Shown here one piece after another: positions 14,521-20,307 of a stretch of DNA of 40,055 nt. This DNA is from a virus: positions 1 through 40,055 of IMG/VR virus record IMGVR_UViG_3300024520_000185. The stretch is one strand, 5' to 3'. The first letter of the stretch is position 1; every line of letters begins with the position of its first letter. The notes under the pieces are model-generated. The model was not told the DNA's origin. It did no database searches and saw only the letters and a list, made by a program, of their open reading frames with translations. The translations under genes were made by a program, and so were the position numbers.

Positions 14521-14889
14521 AAGTTTTAACGCTTCAAAATTATCTCTATATTTACTAAACTTTGACCGGGGGTTAACGGTCAGTGAGATCTCATTCTTGC
14601 CCAGACCATACTGACCAGGAATAAACCAGAAGCCACTCGGAGTGATAACCATAAAAAAATCAATCTCACTATAGTTATATGGAAGAGCAACCCGATAAGT
14701 TAGAAACTTCCTCGGCTTGGTTGATGTGGTGTATTTGCATTGGATCTTATAAAAGATATTATCTTTCTCGGCTATCAGGTCATAGTCGCAAGGAGCATAA
14801 GGAAAAGAAATATTGTAGCCTTGGCGCAAAAGCTTTGCCCCAGTTTCAAGCTCAGAAGAATAACCCTTTTGATTGGTAGTTAATTCCAT
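14512..14889 (-). CDS. Small PD-(D/E)XK endonuclease-like protein (QxK type)
   Basis: A 125-residue protein. KGYSSELETGAKLL gives E13, CDYDLIA gives D35/D37, and KIQCKY gives Q50 and K52. This E-D-QxK pattern is that of the short PD-(D/E)XK endonuclease families found alone in phages and in some homing or resolvase enzymes. It has no Shine-Dalgarno and a -10 box six bases before its ATG. Solitary, oppositely oriented to the Lys-rich cluster, it looks like accessory cargo. Confidence 0.65.
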   Translation of the reverse strand: MELTTNQKGYSSELETGAKLLRQGYNISFPYAPCDYDLIAEKDNIFYKIQCKYTTSTKPRKFLTYRVALPYNYSEIDFFMVITPSGFWFIPGQYGLGKNEISLTVNPRSKFSKYRDNFEALKLLS

Positions 14890-14895
14890 TGAAAA

Positions 14896-14924
14896 AGTAT
14901 AACCGAAGATGCGAGATTCCTCAA
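14896..14924 (-). promoter_or_regulatory. Sigma70-like promoter giving a predicted leaderless mRNA for the nuclease
   Basis: Minus strand: -35 TTGAGG (14919-14924), 17 bp, -10 TATACT (14896-14901), then exactly six bases to the ATG at 14889. The -35 sits in the loop of a small hairpin (CGAGGATT with AATCTCG) that could end the upstream operon. Confidence 0.55.
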
Positions 14925-14939
14925 ATCCTCGGCATACTG

Positions 14940-15206
14940 TTATGCGTCAATCTCTATGATTTTGACAGTATCGAATAGGCATTGGAGTAGAAAGACTTTT
15001 TCTTTCCCAATTGATCCAAATATCCTCAAGCCTAGCAGGTAAGTAAAGAACTCCGCTTGCAATGGGCAAATGAAATTCCATCTGGTGTTGGGGTGCTTTT
15101 TGTGCGGTCTTAGCTTTATCACAGAAAAATATTCCTGGAAGCGTTCATCTGTTGCTAAGGTCACCGCTCTATTAAATTTTTTAACTGGAACGTAAATCTG
15201 TGGCAT
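14940..15206 (-). CDS. Small basic protein, unknown
   Basis: An 88-residue protein beginning MPQIYVPVKKF, coupled by TAATG to the gene upstream. It has basic and aromatic residues and a modestly hydrophobic C-terminal half. It is the last gene of the long minus-strand operon. No motif recognised. Confidence 0.65.
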   Translation of the reverse strand: MPQIYVPVKKFNRAVTLATDERFQEYFSVIKLRPHKKHPNTRWNFICPLQAEFFTYLLGLRIFGSIGKEKVFLLQCLFDTVKIIEIDA

Positions 15207-15385
15207 TAAAGCCTCTCGTCGTTATCGTGCCACATTTCCAACCTCAGCAACTTCTCGGCATATTTGATCTTGTCAGTTAGCAACCCAACTTCCAGGTAAT
15301 CGTTTTGCTCATCGGCAACGGCTAACTCGTTTCTCATTGAGTTAACCCATTCCATTAAATTTTCCACTCCTGATTTAAAATTCAT
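15206..15385 (-). CDS. Small helical protein, 59 aa, unknown
   Basis: The ATG at 15385 follows GGGAGG and is preferred to an in-frame start at 15400. The protein is helical and acidic with a central coiled-coil pattern. Coupled downstream by TAATG. Function unknown. Confidence 0.6.
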   Translation of the reverse strand: MNFKSGVENLMEWVNSMRNELAVADEQNDYLEVGLLTDKIKYAEKLLRLEMWHDNDERL

Positions 15386-15386
15386 C

Positions 15387-15695
15387 TTAAAACCTCCCAT
15401 TGGTGTAATCGGTTAATCTGGTGTCGGTAAAATTCCTAATTCTCTTTAGTGAGCCAGCTATCAATTGGGAATCAAACTTAACTCCAGTTTCTAGCATATC
15501 AATTAAGCCATCTAGCTTGCCCAAGGTTTGATCTTTACTGTCAATCGAAGCAACTAGTGCATCAATGTACATTAGCTCCTTAGAAGCTCTCTCAGAGCGA
15601 CCAATCTTACCCAGGCATTCCTTATGCTCAGTCATGTGACTATCTGAGTCAAAGTATTCCCCGCACTTATAGCACCTAACCATTTCTTGGCTCAT
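15387..15695 (-). CDS. Zinc-finger small protein
   Basis: A 102-residue protein. CYKCGEYFDSDSHMTEHKEC near residues 8-27 gives C-x2-C-x9-H-x3-H-x2-C, a C2H2-like zinc finger. The rest is a helical domain with leucines at heptad spacing. It overlaps the upstream gene by ATGA. DNA binding or protein contact are possible; its early position suits a regulator, but no target site is evident. Confidence 0.65.
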   Translation of the reverse strand: MSQEMVRCYKCGEYFDSDSHMTEHKECLGKIGRSERASKELMYIDALVASIDSKDQTLGKLDGLIDMLETGVKFDSQLIAGSLKRIRNFTDTRLTDYTNGRF

Positions 15696-15901
15696 AGCGT
15701 TAACTCCTTATCTTGTAGCCTCATGTATTCTGTTAATAAAAATTCATCGTCACCATTGTAGGTTAGGACCTTGAATCTCCAAGTCATCTCACTGTAAGTT
15801 TGCTCCAATTCGCTGTTAGACATATTATTAATATCTTCGCAGATCATGTTAATAACATCTTCTCGGTCAATGTAGTCGGCTTTTTTGTATCGTAGTGGCA
15901 T
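15692..15901 (-). CDS. Small acidic protein, unknown
   Basis: A 69-residue, acidic, helical protein beginning MPLRYKKADYIDRED. AGGAG lies eight bases upstream. A short spacer with a GCGG/CCGC hairpin (around 15925-15938) separates it from the gene above. Function unknown. Confidence 0.6.
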   Translation of the reverse strand: MPLRYKKADYIDREDVINMICEDINNMSNSELEQTYSEMTWRFKVLTYNGDDEFLLTEYMRLQDKELTL

Positions 15902-15946
15902 AGCGTTAAGCTCCTATTCTTATTGCGGATAATCCCGCATCTTGAC

Positions 15947-15991
15947 TTATTTTGTTACCTTTACGTAAGTTAAAATTATTTCTTTGGACAT
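15947..15991 (-). CDS. Possible 14-codon microgene
   Basis: The ATG overlaps the upstream stop (TAATG) and GAGGTG lies five bases before it. The peptide would be MSKEIILTYVKVTK. The ribosome site is good, but 14 residues may simply be a coupling device. Low confidence. Confidence 0.25.
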   Translation of the reverse strand: MSKEIILTYVKVTK

Positions 15992-16293
15992 TATAGCACC
16001 TCGCGTTGAACATTATTATTATATGCTGTGTTTTGCTCTTTCTTAATTGATTCCAGTGCGGATAAATTCGCCTTTTTAAATAACTCTTTTTTTAAAGCAC
16101 CTTCCATGGAGTCTAGTGCGATTGAAAAATCTTCAGTGGTTTCGATGTATTCAAAGTGACAAAATTTATCATTAGCATGTTCTAAGGTGTCTCTGATCTT
16201 GGCTAAAACGTCACAGTATTCCGCGACTTCTTTGTAGTGGGTTCTAGTGATATCCAAGTCGCTTAATATTGTCTTATCTCCGGTGTATCTCAT
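15991..16293 (-). CDS. Small acidic protein, unknown
   Basis: A 100-residue protein. The ATG at 16293 is chosen over the GTG at 16302 because AGGAGA directly abuts the latter. It is acidic, helical, with Cys, His and aromatic residues in the middle (EYCDVL, KFCHFEY). It belongs to the coupled early operon. No family recognised. Confidence 0.65.
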   Translation of the reverse strand: MRYTGDKTILSDLDITRTHYKEVAEYCDVLAKIRDTLEHANDKFCHFEYIETTEDFSIALDSMEGALKKELFKKANLSALESIKKEQNTAYNNNVQREVL

Positions 16294-16294
16294 T

Positions 16295-16438
16295 TTAATC
16301 ACTCTCCTTTAACGCAGTTTCCCATTCTAAAACTATACGCTTGTTTAGTTCTGTTTCTTCTTCCTTTTCACCTCTGGCAGCGCGCTCGTTATGCAAACGC
16401 GCCATTTCTAAAGCCCAGACATGACTTATTTTTTCCAT
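16295..16438 (-). CDS. Micro-protein, 47 aa, unknown
   Basis: A 47-codon frame beginning MEKISHVWALEM, whose ATG overlaps the stop of the gene above (TAATG). Its 3' end carries the ribosome site of the next gene. It is charged and helical (Glu/Arg/Lys). It fills an otherwise empty 134-bp gap in a fully coupled operon, which supports it. Confidence 0.6.
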   Translation of the reverse strand: MEKISHVWALEMARLHNERAARGEKEEETELNKRIVLEWETALKESD

Positions 16439-16773
16439 TAAGAAAGATGATGGGAAGTGCCACAATGACCACTCCCCTCCGCTAATGACTTGCCAATTAT
16501 CCAGGTAAACGCTGGATGAACCATTTCAATTGATTCCTTGCGCTCCTGATCGTAGTCAATGAACCACTTGCCCTTCCTCTGCGCCACCTTGTAACCCCAG
16601 GGGAGAAGATCATTTATGCAAGTTTTGGTGTGATTGGTCTTAAAAGCCCCTCGGTTAATTGTCACCTTGTCGCCTGTCTGGATAAATATTTTGGTATCAT
16701 ATAACCTGGCACTGATATACCTGGGATCATCACCAACTATAACTTTTAACCCTTTTCTGTTTTTTAACTCCAC
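16438..16773 (-). CDS. Basic protein, unknown
   Basis: A 111-residue protein starting with GTG at 16773, with GGGAGG five bases upstream. It overlaps the preceding gene by 10 bp. The first 80 residues are beta-like with basic surface (GDKVTINRGAFKTNHTK), perhaps a small OB or SH3-like barrel. The C-terminus has a His/Cys/Gly-rich end. Function unknown. Confidence 0.6.
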   Translation of the reverse strand: MELKNRKGLKVIVGDDPRYISARLYDTKIFIQTGDKVTINRGAFKTNHTKTCINDLLPWGYKVAQRKGKWFIDYDQERKESIEMVHPAFTWIIGKSLAEGSGHCGTSHHLS

Positions 16774-16970
16774 GACTGCCTCCCTTCCCAGAATTTAAGC
16801 CCTAGTAAAACTTCAGTGACAGTTAAAGCCACTAAATGCTGATTCTTGCTAACGAATGTTAGAAAGTTAATTAGATCCTTCTTACTTGATTTAAGTAGCG
16901 CAACATAATTAGCTTGTCTGTTGCCGTTTTTGATTGATGTACAAATTTCCATCATTGACTCATTTTTCAT
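16764..16970 (-). CDS. Small basic helical protein, unknown
   Basis: A 68-residue protein beginning MKNESMMEICTS, coupled by TAATG to the gene above. It is Lys/Asn/Leu-rich and predicted helical, with no membrane segment. Function unknown. Confidence 0.6.
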   Translation of the reverse strand: MKNESMMEICTSIKNGNRQANYVALLKSSKKDLINFLTFVSKNQHLVALTVTEVLLGLKFWEGRQSWS

Positions 16971-17158
16971 TATTCCCCCTCAAAGATGCAATTTTCTTCT
17001 TCTATAGCATCAGCAAATGTTTGGTATTGTGTTTCATTGAATTGATAAAATAGTTCCAAGGTACAGCGATCAACCGTGAACCTATCGTTATATAGTGGCT
17101 CAACATTCATCACCATATCAATTAGTGCGCTGTCGTTACATTCTCTTAGATCTTCCAT
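16970..17158 (-). CDS. Small acidic protein, unknown
   Basis: A 62-residue acidic protein beginning MEDLRECND. GAGGAG lies eight bases before its ATG at 17158, which overlaps the stop of the 54-aa gene above. Contains three Cys, not in a clear zinc pattern. Function unknown. Confidence 0.6.
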   Translation of the reverse strand: MEDLRECNDSALIDMVMNVEPLYNDRFTVDRCTLELFYQFNETQYQTFADAIEEENCIFEGE

Positions 17159-17322
17159 TAATAATTCTCCTCTAGTGACTCGCCAGCATAACTAGCATCG
17201 TAGTAGTCATCTTGTTTATATTTATCTTGAAAACATTTGTCACACATACGCCCGCAGTAGATCCCATAATGATCGTCTTGGGGTTCAGCTTGACCTCTTC
17301 CACACTCACATTGATCTCCCAT
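17158..17322 (-). CDS. Cys-rich micro-protein, 54 aa, possible zinc binder
   Basis: A 54-codon frame beginning MGDQCECGRG. GGGAGAG lies seven bases upstream of the ATG at 17322, and the stop overlaps the next start. It has CEC near the N-terminus and CGRMCDKC at residues 23-30, a plausible zinc knuckle, then an acidic Tyr/Asp-rich tail. It is too short for most gene callers but has every sign of translation. Confidence 0.65.
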   Translation of the reverse strand: MGDQCECGRGQAEPQDDHYGIYCGRMCDKCFQDKYKQDDYYDASYAGESLEENY

Positions 17323-17323
17323 G

Positions 17324-17413
17324 TTACTTCTCTCCCATTGTAAATTCGACGAATAAATGCGCCGAGATAATGCTAATTGTTGATAAAACCATAATCATAA
17401 TAATAGTAAACAC
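17324..17413 (-). CDS. Membrane micro-protein, 29 aa
   Basis: A 29-codon frame with a GTG start at 17413 and TAGGAGG five bases before it. Nearly the whole length is one hydrophobic helix (FTIIMIMVLSTISIISAHLF) with a short polar end. Its stop is one base from the ATG of the 54-aa gene. A single-span peptide of this size could act on the host membrane. The strong ribosome site makes chance unlikely. Confidence 0.55.
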   Translation of the reverse strand: MFTIIMIMVLSTISIISAHLFVEFTMGEK

Positions 17414-17422
17414 TGTCACCTC

Positions 17423-17977
17423 CTAAGCGGTTAAATTATAAAACTTCTGCCAATTGCAGTAGTCATTGTTAAATTGGTCTAAGTCGGCTCTAAATCTGGT
17501 CATATCGTAAGTTTTAAACCAGTACGTTGTAGCTGGGAAGCTATGGTCATCGTCGCCTAGCTCCTTTACATGCACTTCGAATAACTCTCCATCTATGACC
17601 TTATAGCGAGTCTTATCGGCTTCTGTGAAATTGTCGATCAAAGACTTGATAAACTTACTGCCACCGTCATGATCTTTATGGTCAATTTTAACCAAATATG
17701 TCTCAGTTTCCCCGGTGTGGGTTCCAGCCTCAATTTTCTCCAATAGTGATAATACTTTAAATCCCATCTCTTCAATCTCCGGTTCTTCATTGTATCGGGC
17801 TAATTCCCGCGCTTCTTGTTCATCGTCTTTCTTTCTTTGCTTCTCCCATATAAGGGATTCTAATTCCTCGGCATCATAATCAATGCCATTTTCACCAACG
17901 CAATTGCTCTCCTGAATCAATATTAGTCGAGCAAGTGAAGTATATTTAGAGGGTGAATTTACGCTCATTTTGTTCAT
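17423..17977 (-). CDS. Acidic protein, 184 aa, unknown
   Basis: The ATG at 17977 overlaps the stop of the 57-aa gene above (TAATG). The protein is acidic, with a charged helical region near residues 38-70 (rich in Glu, Lys, Arg) and a C-terminal half that looks alpha/beta, ending in an aromatic stretch. It is the largest product of this early operon. No motif recognised. Confidence 0.65.
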   Translation of the reverse strand: MNKMSVNSPSKYTSLARLILIQESNCVGENGIDYDAEELESLIWEKQRKKDDEQEARELARYNEEPEIEEMGFKVLSLLEKIEAGTHTGETETYLVKIDHKDHDGGSKFIKSLIDNFTEADKTRYKVIDGELFEVHVKELGDDDHSFPATTYWFKTYDMTRFRADLDQFNNDYCNWQKFYNLTA

Positions 17978-18150
17978 TATTTAGCCCACAATGTAATATA
18001 TTTGCGAGTATTGATATTCTTGAAAGAGTATCCTCTCCCTGGGTTACTTGCCATAAACATCCACTTGCCAGCATACATATTGCTACTGGGATCAATGCTT
18101 AATTCTCCGCAAGCGATTAAAAGTTTGAATACTTCTTGTGCTGATTTCAT
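17977..18150 (-). CDS. Small protein, 57 aa, unknown
   Basis: A 57-codon frame beginning MKSAQEVFKL, with TTGGAGGTCACA before its ATG at 18150. The same leader form (TTGGAGGTAACA) precedes the 76-aa gene upstream. Basic C-terminus (SFKNINTRKYITLWAK). It is coupled to the 184-aa gene. Function unknown. Confidence 0.65.
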   Translation of the reverse strand: MKSAQEVFKLLIACGELSIDPSSNMYAGKWMFMASNPGRGYSFKNINTRKYITLWAK

Positions 18151-18181
18151 GCTGTGACCTCCAAAGTCATAAAGTTAATAA

Positions 18182-18209
18182 ATCAGGAGAAGCGTCAACC
18201 TCTCCCGAT
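18182..18209 (-). terminator. Stem-loop between two early genes, possible attenuator
   Basis: Arms 18182-18190 and 18201-18209 form nine base pairs (one G-U) around a ten-base loop, just after the stop of the 76-aa gene. The minus-strand sequence after it is TTATTAACTTT, only partly U-rich. It could lower expression of the rest of the operon. Confidence 0.45.
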
Positions 18210-18217
18210 TGATAACC

Positions 18218-18448
18218 CTAAGACTGAGAATTGACAGCGTGAAGGTGATATTCAGCAGCAGTTAAGTTGCCGTCTACTGCCTTCATATAGCCAAGAATAT
18301 GAACCAATTCATCAGCACTGACTTCTACAAATTTACCCTTTGAAAGCTCAGCGTATTTGTGTAGTTGACCTATAAGGATTTCTGCTGCTCTTCTGTTCTT
18401 CTCAGCTTTGATTGTTGCGGTTAGTGCTAGTTTGATTGATTTTGTCAT
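18218..18448 (-). CDS. First gene of early operon, small helical protein
   Basis: A 76-residue protein with TTGGAGG well placed before its ATG at 18448. It is the first gene downstream of the divergent promoter region and is followed by a stem-loop, so it may be the most abundant early product. The N-terminal half is basic and helical, the rest mixed with several His. No family recognised. Confidence 0.7.
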   Translation of the reverse strand: MTKSIKLALTATIKAEKNRRAAEILIGQLHKYAELSKGKFVEVSADELVHILGYMKAVDGNLTAAEYHLHAVNSQS

Positions 18449-18487
18449 TTGTTACCTCCAAGGTAGTTAATAGTTAATGTCTAAGGA

Positions 18488-18517
18488 GACAATAATCGAT
18501 AAAGGAGACATTGTCAC
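18488..18517 (-). promoter_or_regulatory. Sigma70-like early promoter with palindromic operator
   Basis: Minus strand: -35 GTGACA (18512-18517), 17 bp, -10 TATTGT (18489-18494). An inverted repeat GACAAT (18488-18493) and ATTGTC (18510-18515) overlies both boxes. AAGGAGACA also repeats at 18483-18491 and 18502-18510. Confidence 0.5.
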
Positions 18518-18530
18518 GCAAACACCCTAT

Positions 18531-18590
18531 ATAATAATTAGATACTGCGGGCATAATAATTAGATAATAGAACTAAATGATTGTTTAGTT
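18531..18590. promoter_or_regulatory. Direct repeats and hairpin upstream of late region
   Basis: ATAATAATTAGATA occurs exactly at 18531-18544 and 18553-18566, 22 bp apart, about two helical turns. It is followed by an inverted repeat AACTAAA (18571-18577) and TTTAGTT (18584-18590). TATAAT at 18530-18535 has no good -35. Probably a protein-binding region that controls the late operon. Confidence 0.5.
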
Positions 18591-18608
18591 TCTAACAAAG
18601 GGGAATCA

Positions 18609-18926
18609 TTGGGTAATGAGTCAGAGGTACTAGAAGATATTGTCAGAAGTTTGAAGCTCAAACTGTTCGGGAAAGATATCACTATAGAGGAAGATAAAAT
18701 GGTTAGAATGGAGTTATCTCGTGCCATATCCTCCCGCCTCTCAGAAGTCGTCAGGTCCGAGCTAACGCGCGAATTAAACCTAGCCGCCCTCTCCCCATTG
18801 AAACTATTAAAAGCCCTTAGAACGCCCGCCAGCCCTATAGAACGGGGTGTGGTGATTAATGAGGTGAAGAAGCGTAAGCCTGCGAAATCACGTAAGAAGA
18901 AGCAGCGCGTGAATGCAAAGCGTTAA
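18609..18926 (+). CDS. Basic-tailed protein with TTG start, unknown
   Basis: A 105-residue protein. The TTG at 18609 follows AAGGGG by about six bases; no early ATG is available. Residues 1-80 are helical; the last 25 are strongly basic (KKRKPAKSRKKKQ). The DNA of its second half is visibly richer in G+C than its neighbours. It is the first plus-strand gene before tRNA and terminase. A DNA-binding regulator or packaging helper is plausible by position; nothing more can be said. Confidence 0.55.
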   Translation: MGNESEVLEDIVRSLKLKLFGKDITIEEDKMVRMELSRAISSRLSEVVRSELTRELNLAALSPLKLLKALRTPASPIERGVVINEVKKRKPAKSRKKKQRVNAKR

Positions 18927-18930
18927 GGGG

Positions 18931-18985
18931 GGTAGGAACCCTGTGAGGGGGCGTTGCAAGTGGAACTCACCTGCCAAATATTTTT
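18931..18985 (+). terminator. Probable terminator after the 105-aa gene
   Basis: Nested stems GGTAG (18931-18935) with CTGCC (18971-18975), and GTGAG (18943-18947) with CTCAC (18966-18970). AAATATTTTT then runs to 18985. It lies between the 105-aa gene and the tRNA. Confidence 0.45.
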
Positions 18986-19025
18986 CCCCCTTCAGATATC
19001 GGAGAGCAAATGAATCAAGTAATAG

Positions 19026-19100
19026 AGGGAGTTCGTTTAATTGGTAAGATGGTAGCCTGTCACGCTATTGCTGCGGGTTCGAGCCCCGTACTCCCTGCCA
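19026..19100 (+). tRNA. tRNA-Asp (anticodon GTC)
   Basis: A full cloverleaf with CCA encoded. Acceptor AGGGAGT (19026-19032) pairs with ACTCCCT (19090-19096). The D arm carries GG in an eight-base loop. Anticodon stem GTAGC/GCTAT holds the loop CTGTCAC, anticodon GTC. A four-base variable loop precedes T-arm GCGGG/CCCGT with loop TTCGAGC; discriminator G, then CCA at 19098-19100. It would read both Asp codons. Confidence 0.93.
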
Positions 19101-19124
19101 ATATAAGTTTAGCCAAGGATAAAT

Positions 19125-19397
19125 ATGGAACATGAAGAAGAGTGGCACTGGGAGATACCCCGGTTCACCAAGGAGCGAATGCACCAGGATCAGTGGGCTA
19201 GATTTATCTACACTGTAGCCATGAGGCTTCAAGAGCTTCATAACCGCAAAATGGATTTCGAGTCTAAAGTACCTGTTGGCTCCTATGCTCATCGTGAGTA
19301 CCTTCAGCGAATCAATAACAACAGAATTTACTATAAAATCTTGTGTGGTGGATACAACAACTACGAGATGATTAGACAAGCCTGGATAATGCACTAA
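19125..19397 (+). CDS. Small protein upstream of terminase, unknown
   Basis: A 90-residue, His/Trp/Tyr-rich protein beginning MEHEEEWHWE. AAGGA lies six bases before its ATG and its stop overlaps the next ATG (TAATG). Predicted helical. Its place 24 bp after the tRNA and coupled to the small terminase suggests a packaging or head-assembly role. No family recognised. Confidence 0.65.
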   Translation: MEHEEEWHWEIPRFTKERMHQDQWARFIYTVAMRLQELHNRKMDFESKVPVGSYAHREYLQRINNNRIYYKILCGGYNNYEMIRQAWIMH

Positions 19398-20050
19398 TGG
19401 CAATAATTGATATCGAGGAAGCAAGATTGCTGAGGGAGAAGGTAGAAAACTATCCTTCTAAGAATCAAGCTGCCAAATTACTTTTTTTCTCTGGTGAGAG
19501 TTTCGAGCAGATCGAGAAGGTAATGGGAATACCCACGGCTTTACTTAAATATAATGCGCAGCGAGTTAATGGTTGGGCTGTTGAGAAGAAGCGTGATGGA
19601 GCAACTGCTGTAAATTATTTTGTTCAATGTAAATCGAGGGCTCTGGAACAGACTGCTGGCAAGGCATTGCATATCCTCGCTACCGGGCTAGATGATTGGG
19701 CTACGATACAAGAGGCTGGTGGGGTTCTCAACGAGAAGCAACTAACTGCCGCTGCTAATATCCTGAATAGTTTAGATAAGATCCAAAGGCTAGAAGATGG
19801 TGCTGCAACTGAAATTGTGCACCGGGCTGGATTATCAGTAGCTGAAGCTAGGAAACAACTCGCTGCTGATCCCATGGCTTATGGCATTATAGATGTGACA
19901 CCACGAGTTAAAAAGAAACCGATAGATGTTGGAACAATTATCACTAAAGAGATGGTCATTGAAAGGGCTAAAGTTGTTGATAAAGAACGGGCAGGATTAG
20001 ATGATGAAAGACCCAATGTGTTTGGTGAAGAGTTTGAGAAGGGTAAGTAA
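19397..20050 (+). CDS. terS: Small terminase subunit
   Basis: A 217-residue protein. The N-terminus has a helix-turn-helix-like segment (about residues 20-60: AAKLLFFSGESFEQIEKVMG, then a second helix), a central helical oligomerisation region, and a charged C-terminal tail. Size, order and position just before the ATPase subunit fit phage small terminases, which recognise the packaging site. Coupled to the gene upstream by TAATG. The call rests on context more than on strong sequence identity. Confidence 0.7.
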   Translation: MAIIDIEEARLLREKVENYPSKNQAAKLLFFSGESFEQIEKVMGIPTALLKYNAQRVNGWAVEKKRDGATAVNYFVQCKSRALEQTAGKALHILATGLDDWATIQEAGGVLNEKQLTAAANILNSLDKIQRLEDGAATEIVHRAGLSVAEARKQLAADPMAYGIIDVTPRVKKKPIDVGTIITKEMVIERAKVVDKERAGLDDERPNVFGEEFEKGK

Positions 20051-20247
20051 TACTCGGTCGTGGGGAGAACAACCCTCTGCGTGTCGTTTGTTTTTGTTTG
20101 TGGTTTTGTTTTTTTGCTGGAGTTTCTAACTCGGATCTCTCAAAGTAAGTCTATCTCTCTAGGTAGGTACACTTAATAACAAACCTAAAAGAAAGAAAGA
20201 GAAAACCCTTTCGGGTAAAAGAGAAAGAAAGAAAGGAATATTATATC
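20051..20247 (+). other. Inter-terminase spacer with T/G tract and purine mirror repeat
   Basis: A 197-bp non-coding stretch. A weak hairpin (GGGG/CCCT) near 20070-20083 is followed by a T/G-rich tract (20090-20119). A purine mirror repeat then runs 20188-20234. The region may hold the packaging start site or a transcription end and restart. No strong promoter is seen. Confidence 0.45.
20188..20234 (+). repeat. Perfect purine mirror repeat around a short hairpin
   Basis: Left arm 20188-20205 (A and G only) is the exact mirror of the right arm 20217-20234, 18 bases each. Between and partly within them, ACCC-TTTC-GGGT (20205-20216) can form a four-pair hairpin. Homopurine mirror repeats can adopt triplex (H-DNA) structure; the right arm also leads into the ribosome site of the 19-aa frame. 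Confidence 0.75.
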
Positions 20248-20307
20248 ATGGAAATCACGATTTGTCATATCGCACAACGCATCATCAATGAGATAGGTGG
20301 AAAATAG
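20248..20307 (+). CDS. 19-codon leader peptide coupled to the large terminase
   Basis: ATG at 20248, with AAAGGAA in range, reads MEITICHIAQRIINEIGGK and stops with TAG at 20305-20307. The last G is the first base of the terminase GTG start. Tight overlap and an A-rich loading site suggest translation that feeds the terminase start. The peptide itself may have no function. Confidence 0.5.
   Translation: MEITICHIAQRIINEIGGK

Noticed and set aside
19010-19135. A 41-aa frame with GGAGA upstream that covers the whole tRNA
   Set aside because: Its sequence is dictated by the tRNA; the ribosome site is probably chance, although it ends in an overlap with the next gene.
20201-20220. ACCC-TTTC-GGGT hairpin as a terminator
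   Set aside because: No U-tract on the plus strand, and on the minus strand no gene lies upstream that would need one; better seen as the centre of the mirror repeat.
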